NCBI GenBank assembly: GCA_025936595.1
Contig: JAICTB010000151.1
Location: 1-5,768 of the forward strand
Direction of reading: 5' to 3'
Length of the DNA stretch: 5,768 bases
From: Thermoleophilia bacterium
GTDB taxonomy: Bacteria; Actinomycetota; Thermoleophilia; Gaiellales; Gaiellaceae
Made by a program: the position numbers and the translations under genes. This document shows, one piece after another, positions 1 to 4,645 of this stretch; the stretch's first letter is position 1, and each line of letters starts with the position of its first letter. Below the pieces are notes generated by a model. That model worked only from the letters and a program-made list of their open reading frames with translations. It searched no databases and was not told the DNA's origin.

Positions 1-380
1 ATCCCCTCCGCGTCCGTGTGCACGAGATAGACGCACGAGGTGGCGATGAACGACGCGACCCAGATCCGCGGCGAGAGCCCCGGGCGCAGCCGCGGCGTGC
101 GATGGCCGTCGTGCCCCAGTGCCGTCAGCAGGCGCCCGCCGGCGTCGGCCGCCGCCCACGCACGCGCCGCACGCGCGAGCACGCCGGCCAGCGTAAGCGC
201 GCCGACGATCTTCACTGCCACGAGCAGGAACGGGTAGTAGCTCGCGCCGGAGCGGGCGAGCGGCTGCACGTGTAGCGCTCGGTCGACGTGGCCGGTCAGG
301 GCACGGCCCACCACCTCCGCAACCACCACGAGGATGAAAAACGTCAGGAGCCCACGACGGGGGAGAAACCGCGCCGCCAT
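1..380 (-). CDS. Membrane protein of unknown function, N-terminal 126 residues (3' end beyond window)
   Basis: The reverse strand is open from an ATG at 380-378 to the window edge, giving 126 codons that read as a membrane protein. It starts M-A-A-R-F-L-P-R-R, a basic N-terminus, followed by a hydrophobic segment at about residues 10-28. A second hydrophobic stretch lies at about 50-69 and a third at about 106-120. The loops between them are rich in Arg, Ala and His (for example H90-D-G-H93). The charge pattern fits an integral membrane protein. I do not recognise the family, and the C-terminal part is missing. An in-frame ATG 12 bases upstream (392-390) is possible. I prefer 380 because a TATGAT box ends 7 bases before it, which would place the transcript start at or next to the ATG. 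The gene is divergent from the STAS gene. That it is coding rests on the membrane-like composition and the uninterrupted frame. Confidence 0.7.
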   Translation of the reverse strand, partial: MAARFLPRRGLLTFFILVVVAEVVGRALTGHVDRALHVQPLARSGASYYPFLLVAVKIVGALTLAGVLARAARAWAAADAGGRLLTALGHDGHRTPRLRPGLSPRIWVASFIATSCVYLVHTDAEG

Positions 381-387
381 GCAGAAG

Positions 388-393
388 ATCATA
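388..393 (-). promoter_or_regulatory. Putative -10 box (TATGAT) for the leftward membrane-protein gene
   Basis: On the reverse strand, TATGAT matches the sigma-70 type -10 consensus at five of six positions. It ends seven bases before the ATG at 380. Transcription would then begin at about 381-380, giving a leaderless mRNA. No convincing -35 hexamer is visible 16-18 bases upstream, because that stretch is solid G/C. The call rests on the -10 match, its position and the lack of a well-spaced Shine-Dalgarno sequence. Confidence 0.4.
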
Positions 394-419
394 CTCCGGC
401 AGCCCCGGCCGGCCGCGGT

Positions 420-448
420 TTGCCGGGAGGCGTCGATACTGCTTCAAT
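420..448 (+). promoter_or_regulatory. Putative sigma-70-type promoter for the STAS-kinase-regulator cluster
   Basis: TTGCCG at 420-425 (four of six to TTGACA) and TTCAAT at 443-448 (four of six to TATAAT) are separated by exactly 17 bases. Predicted transcription would start around 455-457, at or within two bases of the ATG at 457, so the STAS mRNA would be leaderless or nearly so. This agrees with the absence of a Shine-Dalgarno sequence before that ATG. It shares the 76-bp divergent spacer with the TATGAT box on the other strand. Confidence 0.4.
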
Positions 449-456
449 CGTTCGGC

Positions 457-813
457 ATGGGGGAAGACTCGGTCTCGCCGCTCCGCGAGCCGCCCGTTCG
501 CGCCACCGAGTCGCGGAACGGCGCGGCCGTGATCACGCTCGCCGGCGAGCTCGACCTCTACAACGCCGAGGAGGTCCGGACGGCGCTCGCGAAGGCGATC
601 GACGAGGGTGCGACCCCGATCGTCGTCGATATGGCGGCCGTCGAGTTCATGGACTCGACGGCGCTCGGCGTTTTGATCGAGGCGCGCTCGAGGCTCGGCG
701 GCGACGGCCTTCGTCTCGCGGCACCGCAGCTCGGCACGCGCCGGACGCTGCAGGTCAGCGGTCTCGACCGGCACCTGCCGGTGCACGACTCGGTCGACGC
801 AGCGCTCGCCTGA
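457..813 (+). CDS. STAS-domain protein, anti-sigma factor antagonist (SpoIIAA/RsbV-like)
   Basis: This is a 118-residue protein that is almost entirely one STAS domain (about residues 14-118). The usual order is visible: a first beta strand leading into L-A-G-E-L-D-L (28-34), a helix, the strand P-I-V-V-D-M (54-59), and the phosphorylation-site loop F-M-D-S-T-A-L-G (64-71). Ser67 sits where SpoIIAA and RsbV are phosphorylated by their anti-sigma kinase. In that family the unphosphorylated form binds the anti-sigma factor and frees the sigma factor. Length is typical of a stand-alone antagonist. I chose the ATG at 457 because the domain starts soon after it and a promoter-like pair ends just upstream. 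In-frame ATGs at 334 and 379 would run into the divergent gene and add a low-complexity basic tail. No anti-sigma kinase or sigma factor is in the window, so its partner is unknown. It lies 58 bases before the histidine kinase gene on the same strand and is probably co-transcribed with it. Confidence 0.88.
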   Translation: MGEDSVSPLREPPVRATESRNGAAVITLAGELDLYNAEEVRTALAKAIDEGATPIVVDMAAVEFMDSTALGVLIEARSRLGGDGLRLAAPQLGTRRTLQVSGLDRHLPVHDSVDAALA

Positions 814-871
814 CAGCCGCCGCTGCCCCGCGGCATCGACTTGCCGCCGTCCATTTGCTTAAGTCATAGAA

Positions 872-2284
872 ATGGAACACCGCACGTGGCGTCACGTGCT
901 GTTCGTAGCCGTTCTCTCGGCCGCCATCACGGTGGTCTTCGCCACGTCGCCGGCCCTTCCGCTCGGATATCACGCACCGGCGTTGCACGTGGCGCTCGAG
1001 ACGGCGGCCGCGCTCGTCGCGCTGGTCGCGGCGTTCCTCGTCTTCGGCCGGCTCCAGCGCGCTCTCCGGCTCGACGACCTCCTGCTCGCCTCGGGTCTCG
1101 GCGTCCTCGCGCTGACCGATTTCTTCTTCCGCGCGGTTCCCGCAGTCACCGGCAACCGCCTGAGCACCTTCGTCACCTCGTCTGCGATCAGCGGACGGCT
1201 GCTCGGCGCGTTGCTCCTTGGCGCCGCGGCGTTCGTGCCGAGCCGGAGGCTCGCGAGCCGCCGCCAGGCAGCCCGGATCTCCGCCTCCACGATCGTCGCC
1301 CTGGTCGCGGTCGCCGCCGGCGCCGGTGCAGCGATCGAGGTGTGGCATCCGGGAACCCTCGTCGCGATCTCCGGCGCCGCCGGATCCGGCGCCCACCCCG
1401 ACCTGCATGCGCAGCCCGGGCTCCTGGCGGCGCAGCTCGTCGCCGCCGCGCTCTATGCGCTCGCGACGGTCGGGTTCGCGCGCAGAGCCGTGCGCCGCGG
1501 CGACCTGTTCTTCCACTGGCTCGCCGTGGCGTGCGTCCTGTCGGCGTTCGCCCGCCTCAACTACTTCCTCTACCCGTCGGCCTATACCGACTGGGTCTAC
1601 CTCGGCGACGCGTTCGGGCTGGGCTTCTTCGTCGCCCTCCTCGTAGCGGCGCTGCAGGAGATCACCTCGTACTGGGAGAGCGCGACCGCGCGCGCCGCAC
1701 TCGAAGAGCGACAGCGCATCGCGCGCGACCTGCACGACGGGCTCGCGCAGGAGGTGGCGTTCATCAGCCGGAACGTCGCGCTACTCGACGGACGGGGCGG
1801 CGACGGCGATCTGCGGCGGCGGCTCGCCGCGGCGGCGGAGCGGGCGACGCGCGAGTCGCGGCAGGTGATCTCGGCGCTCTCGGTCGCATCGGGCGAGCCG
1901 CTCGAGGCGCTGATCGCGCGCACCGCGAGAGACGCGGCGTCGCGCTACCGGGCCGAGGTCGCGCTCGATCTGACCAGAGGGGTGCTGCTCGACCCGCAGC
2001 GCGCGGAGGCTCTGCTGCGCATCACCGCTGAGGCTGTCACGAACGCCGCCCGCCACAGCGGCGCGACGACGGTGATGGTGTCGCTCGAGCGAACCGGCGG
2101 AGGCCTGAAGCTCCGGGTGACCGATCGCGGCCGCGGCTTCGACTCCGCCGCGCTCGCGACCGCCACGGCGGGCAGTGAGCGCTTCGGCCTTACGTCGATG
2201 AGCGGACGCGCGTCGGCGGTCGGCGCGGTCTTCCACGTGACATCGCGCCCGCGCAGGGGAACGGTCGTCGAGGTCGTGTTCTGA
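872..2284 (+). CDS. Multi-pass membrane sensor histidine kinase (HisKA_3 / NarL-partner type)
   Basis: This 470-residue kinase senses a signal through the membrane, autophosphorylates, and passes phosphate to the regulator encoded next. The N-terminal half has about eight hydrophobic segments: residues 9-27, 38-60, 68-88, 106-123, 136-155, 184-203, 211-232 and 243-262. No PAS or extracellular sensor domain is recognisable, so the signal is probably detected within or near the membrane. A short helix then leads into the HisKA_3 motif R-D-L-H-D-G with phosphoacceptor His288. The HATPase domain follows: N box with Asn391 in E-A-V-T-N-A-A-R-H-S, G1 box D418-R-G-R-G-F, and R-F-G-L-T-S-M-S-G-R-A near the end. 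All key residues are present, so it should be active. The order fits the kinases that pair with NarL/FixJ regulators. No Shine-Dalgarno sequence precedes the ATG at 872. The stop TGA overlaps the putative CTG start of the regulator, implying translational coupling. The ligand cannot be inferred. Confidence 0.93.
   Translation: MEHRTWRHVLFVAVLSAAITVVFATSPALPLGYHAPALHVALETAAALVALVAAFLVFGRLQRALRLDDLLLASGLGVLALTDFFFRAVPAVTGNRLSTFVTSSAISGRLLGALLLGAAAFVPSRRLASRRQAARISASTIVALVAVAAGAGAAIEVWHPGTLVAISGAAGSGAHPDLHAQPGLLAAQLVAAALYALATVGFARRAVRRGDLFFHWLAVACVLSAFARLNYFLYPSAYTDWVYLGDAFGLGFFVALLVAALQEITSYWESATARAALEERQRIARDLHDGLAQEVAFISRNVALLDGRGGDGDLRRRLAAAAERATRESRQVISALSVASGEPLEALIARTARDAASRYRAEVALDLTRGVLLDPQRAEALLRITAEAVTNAARHSGATTVMVSLERTGGGLKLRVTDRGRGFDSAALATATAGSERFGLTSMSGRASAVGAVFHVTSRPRRGTVVEVVF
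2270..2273 (+). promoter_or_regulatory. Shine-Dalgarno GAGG that supports a CTG start for the response regulator
   Basis: GAGG lies inside the last codons of the kinase gene, seven bases before the CTG at 2281. That is ideal spacing for a ribosome binding site. The ATC at 2284 would be ten bases away. The site helps decide the start because no ATG, GTG or TTG occurs at the expected N-terminus of the regulator. Confidence 0.5.
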
Positions 2285-2940
2285 TCTCCGTTCTGGTCGC
2301 GGACGATCACACGCCGACGCGGGCCGACCTGCGCCGCGCGCTCGAGTCCGACGGCCGGTTCCGCGTCTGCGCCGAGACGCCCGACGCCCCAACCGCGATC
2401 GCCGAGGCGTTGCGGCTGCATCCGGACATCTGCCTGCTCGATATTCGCATGCCGGGGAACGGCGTCGCGGCGGCGTGGGAGCTCGTCGCACGCCTGCCGG
2501 AGACGAAGGTCGTGATGCTGACCGTGTCGGAGGATGACGACGACCTGCTCGGGGCGCTCCGCGCCGGCGCCGCCGGCTACCTGCTCAAGGACGTCGACCC
2601 GCGCCGGCTTCCACACGCGCTCCACGACGTCTACCTGGGAAAGGCGGCAATGCCCCGCGTGCTCGTTGCACGGGTGCTGGCGGAGTTCCGAGACCCGGAC
2701 TCTCGACGGCGCGCGATCGCGGCGCAGACGCTCGCCGGAGAGCGGTTGACGAGCCGCGAATGGGAGATCCTGAAGCTCCTCGCCGACGGGCGCTCGACGA
2801 AGCAAATCGCCGGACGGCTGTTCATCTCGACGAGCGCGGTCCGCGTCCACACCGGCTCGATTGTGAAGAAGCTCGGAGTCCACGACCGTGCAGAGGCGGT
2901 CTCGGCCTTCCGCGAGGGCGGCAACCAGCCGACGGCCTGA
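2281..2940 (+). CDS. NarL/FixJ-family response regulator (receiver plus LuxR-type HTH)
   Basis: Read from CTG at 2281 this is 219 residues, the usual NarL-family length. The receiver domain (about 2-118) has the acidic pair D8-D9 in V-L-V-A-D-D-H, phosphoacceptor D54 in L-L-D-I-R-M-P, switch residue T81 and K103 in Y-L-L-K-D. A linker precedes the LuxR-type HTH (about 154-210): L-T-S-R-E-W-E-I-L, then K-Q-I-A-G-R-L-F-I-S and the recognition-helix region S-A-V-R-V-H-T. It is the cognate regulator of the kinase just upstream. The first standard start codon in frame is TTG at 2410, but starting there would delete 43 residues, including the two acidic residues needed for Mg2+ binding. The frame upstream of 2410 reads as a perfect receiver N-terminus right up to the kinase stop, so translation probably starts at CTG 2281 (or ATC 2284), overlapping the kinase stop as CTGA. 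Domain identity is certain; the exact start codon is inferred. Confidence 0.92.
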   Translation: MISVLVADDHTPTRADLRRALESDGRFRVCAETPDAPTAIAEALRLHPDICLLDIRMPGNGVAAAWELVARLPETKVVMLTVSEDDDDLLGALRAGAAGYLLKDVDPRRLPHALHDVYLGKAAMPRVLVARVLAEFRDPDSRRRAIAAQTLAGERLTSREWEILKLLADGRSTKQIAGRLFISTSAVRVHTGSIVKKLGVHDRAEAVSAFREGGNQPTA

Positions 2941-2947
2941 CCCGCAA

Positions 2948-2982
2948 GCGTTCAGTCATCTGAACGCCCGGCACCTTGAACG
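2948..2982. repeat. Inverted repeat GCGTTCAG-TCAT-CTGAACGC plus a third TGAACG copy; possible operator
   Basis: Perfect 8-bp arms lie at 2948-2955 and 2960-2967 around a TCAT loop, beginning eight bases after the regulator stop codon. The hexamer TGAACG within the arms occurs a third time at 2977-2982 in direct orientation, 16 bases from the second copy. An RNA hairpin here could attenuate or terminate the regulator transcript, but no T-run follows. The three-copy pattern fits a binding site for a dimeric regulator equally well, since NarL-family proteins bind clustered half-sites. Its position just upstream of the secreted-protein gene suits either reading. Confidence 0.5.
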
Positions 2983-2983
2983 T

Positions 2984-3009
2984 GGCCGGGCGATGTACGA
3001 GCCTCGGCC
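2984..3009 (+). other. Possible leader-RNA hairpin
   Basis: GGCCGGG (2984-2990) can pair with CTCGGCC (3003-3009), giving seven pairs, one of them G-U, around a 12-base loop. It lies in the untranslated stretch before the secreted-protein gene. In GC-rich DNA such a hairpin can arise by chance. I could not match it to any riboswitch. Confidence 0.25.
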
Positions 3010-3010
3010 T

Positions 3011-3026
3011 CAATTGCGGCAATTGC
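3011..3026. repeat. Tandem CAATTGC-GG-CAATTGC repeat
   Basis: Two identical 7-mers, CAATTGC, sit at 3011-3017 and 3020-3026, separated by GG. Each contains the palindrome CAATTG. They form an AT-richer patch in a GC-rich leader, about 40 bases before the start codon of the secreted protein. They could be a protein-binding site or promoter-associated element. No clear -35/-10 pair can be fitted around them. Confidence 0.4.
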
Positions 3027-3048
3027 TTCAAGCAAAACCACAGGGAGT

Positions 3049-3054
3049 GGAGGG
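3049..3054 (+). promoter_or_regulatory. Strong Shine-Dalgarno (GGAGGG) for the secreted protein
   Basis: GGAGGG lies eight bases before the ATG at 3063. This is the best ribosome binding site in the window and fixes the start of the secreted-protein gene at the M-K-K-R signal peptide, rather than at the in-frame TTG at 2976. Confidence 0.8.
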
Positions 3055-3062
3055 CACAACTC

Positions 3063-4580
3063 ATGAAGAAGAGGTTCCGCCTGCGGACATTCGCGGGCCT
3101 CACGACGCTCGCCGCACTCGCGGCGACCGTGACGATGATTTTGGCAGGGGGCGCGGGCGCAGTCGTCGCCGGCGCCGGGTTCACCACGACGAACATCCCG
3201 CCGGACCCGACAAACTCATGCTTCAACGGGCCTGGACTCGTCAATTGCAACATCTATGCGGCGAAGTCGGCCGTATGGATCAACGGCGGCCCGACGAACG
3301 GGACAAGCGCATTGTCGGACGGCACGTACTTCTTCGTCGTCGGTGTTCCCGGTGGGGAACTGTGCGGTGTCGACGACGGGACTGACGGGTCAGCCCTCGC
3401 GCCACCGACCCCGTGTCCCGAGAACAACCTGAGCGACGATTTCGACGCGTACACAAATCGTACGTTCACGGTTGTCAATCATCACATCAGCACATACTCG
3501 GGATCGCACGACTTCGAGAACGGCAAGATCCGTTTGATGCCGTACTCGGACACGACGAACCCGGGTGGCGAGTACTTCGTCGGAATCTGCCAGTACACGC
3601 CAGACGATTCCGCGACACCGGACATCAACGAACTGACCTATCCTGTCGCTTCGAGCTCATGTAAGTACGACAACTTCAAAATCAAGTCTGGCCCGGAGTG
3701 CACTGGCGACTGCACACCGACGCCGTTTGGAGTTGTTTCGGGCGAGAAGTACTACGACGCGAACGCCAACGGTCAACTTGATCCGGGCGAGGCCGGCATC
3801 GCGAACTGGCCGATCGACTTCACAGACGGCACGACGCCGAACACGCAGCTGACCGACAGTCAGGGCGAGTTCTCACTCAACCTGGATCCTGCTGGCTACA
3901 CGTTCCAGGAAGAACTGCCGAACGCCCCGACTACGTGGATGCAGACGGGCAACACGGTCGATCAGACGGGCTCGAACGCAGGCGCAGCCGGCGAGTCGGC
4001 GACGCTCAACTCCGACAAGAGCTACACCGTCACAGTCGTCGACGGCGGCATCACCACGGGCATCAACTTCGGCAACCTCTGCGTCGGCGCCGGAGGCGGA
4101 TTGACGCTCGGCTTCTACTCGAACAAGAACGGCCAGGCCACGGTCACGTCCGCGGACCTGTCGTTCCTGACGGGGCTCAACCTCGTGGACGCGAAGGGCA
4201 TCGCGTTCAATCCAACAAGTGCCAAATCGCTCGCGTCCTGGCTGTTGAGCGCGACAGCAACCAACATGGCGTACATGCTGTCGGCGCAACTCGCGACGAT
4301 GGAACTGAATGTGCGCCACAATCTCGTCTCTGCGTCGGCTCTGATCTACGCACCCGGGACGACGTCTGCGAACGGAAACGGCTTTGCGACCGTGCAGTCC
4401 GTGATGGACGAGGGGAACACGCTGCTCGGTTCGGCCGGCGGCAACCTCACGGTCGTTGCTTCGGCGTTGCGCACGCAGGAAGAAGCCGTTAAAACGGCGC
4501 TGGACCATGGGAACAACAACCTGAACTTCGTTCAGCCAAGCGCTGTGAGTTGCCCGCATGCAGTGTTCCCGGGCGCCTAG
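3063..4580 (+). CDS. Secreted protein with SdrD-B-like domain and uncharacterised C-terminal domain
   Basis: A 505-residue exported protein. The N-terminus M-K-K-R-F-R-L-R followed by a hydrophobic stretch (about 9-36) is a classical signal peptide, with likely cleavage near A-V-V-A-G-A at 33-38. Residues about 40-205 form a Thr/Asn/Gly-rich extracellular region with scattered cysteines (for example C53 and C62) and the phrase D-D-F-D-A-Y-T-N-R-T-F-T-V. I recall similar stretches in uncharacterised surface proteins but cannot name a family. Residues about 224-338 resemble an SdrD B-like / Cna-B-type beta-sandwich: G-E-K-Y-Y-D leads into D232-A-N-A-N-G-Q-L-D-P-G-E243, a likely Ca2+-binding loop, and the segment ends in I-N-F-G-N-L. 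Residues about 345-505 start G-L-T-L-G-F-Y-S-N-K-N-G and look largely helical. I do not recognise this part. There is no LPXTG motif or C-terminal membrane helix, so the protein is probably released or held non-covalently. The gene is less GC-rich than its neighbours. A structural or adhesive surface role is inference. Confidence 0.85.
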   Translation: MKKRFRLRTFAGLTTLAALAATVTMILAGGAGAVVAGAGFTTTNIPPDPTNSCFNGPGLVNCNIYAAKSAVWINGGPTNGTSALSDGTYFFVVGVPGGELCGVDDGTDGSALAPPTPCPENNLSDDFDAYTNRTFTVVNHHISTYSGSHDFENGKIRLMPYSDTTNPGGEYFVGICQYTPDDSATPDINELTYPVASSSCKYDNFKIKSGPECTGDCTPTPFGVVSGEKYYDANANGQLDPGEAGIANWPIDFTDGTTPNTQLTDSQGEFSLNLDPAGYTFQEELPNAPTTWMQTGNTVDQTGSNAGAAGESATLNSDKSYTVTVVDGGITTGINFGNLCVGAGGGLTLGFYSNKNGQATVTSADLSFLTGLNLVDAKGIAFNPTSAKSLASWLLSATATNMAYMLSAQLATMELNVRHNLVSASALIYAPGTTSANGNGFATVQSVMDEGNTLLGSAGGNLTVVASALRTQEEAVKTALDHGNNNLNFVQPSAVSCPHAVFPGA

Positions 4581-4605
4581 AAGTAGTCAGCACACGACAT
4601 TGAAG

Positions 4606-4637
4606 TGGAGGGGGCCTCGCAACTGAGGCCCCCTCCA
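4606..4637. terminator. Bidirectional hairpin terminator between convergent genes
   Basis: A perfect 13-bp inverted repeat has arms at 4606-4618 and 4625-4637 around the six-base loop GCAACT. It lies 25 bases after the stop of the secreted-protein gene and 8 bases beyond the stop of the leftward protease gene, so it can serve both. Neither side has a real T-run, only TCTAG on the plus strand and CTTCAATG on the minus. This matches the U-poor hairpin terminators often seen in high-GC actinobacteria. Confidence 0.88.
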
Positions 4638-4645
4638 TCTAGCGT

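Noticed and set aside
18..275. Plus-strand 85-codon frame at the left edge
   Set aside because: Arg-rich shadow. The minus strand here encodes an uninterrupted membrane protein with hydrophobic segments.
334..456. Longer STAS protein starting at ATG 334 or ATG 379
   Set aside because: The added residues are basic and low in complexity, overlap the divergent gene's start and are not part of the STAS fold. A promoter-like pair ends just before ATG 457.
841..871. Separate promoter just before the kinase gene (TTGCCG at 841 with an AT-rich patch at 859-871)
   Set aside because: The best -10 candidates match only three of six positions, and the better spaced one would place the transcript start inside the coding region.
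755..1735. 326-codon open frame on the minus strand opposite the kinase gene
   Set aside because: Its translation is Arg/Glu/Gly-rich low-complexity sequence with no domain, typical of an antisense shadow in high-GC DNA. The plus-strand kinase with all catalytic motifs explains the region.
841..2031. 396-codon plus-strand frame overlapping the kinase
   Set aside because: It is an Arg/Ala-rich +1/+2 shadow of the kinase frame with no recognisable motif.
1945..2883. 312-codon minus-strand frame opposite the kinase-regulator junction
   Set aside because: Arg-rich, no motif, and fully overlapped by the ATPase, receiver and HTH domains on the other strand.
2976..3062. Upstream TTG start for the secreted protein
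   Set aside because: It would put 29 residues before a clean signal peptide, while a strong GGAGGG sits eight bases before ATG 3063.
2941..3062. Riboswitch in the leader of the secreted-protein gene
   Set aside because: Two hairpins are possible, but no conserved core resembling c-di-GMP, cobalamin, SAM or other known classes could be found by eye.
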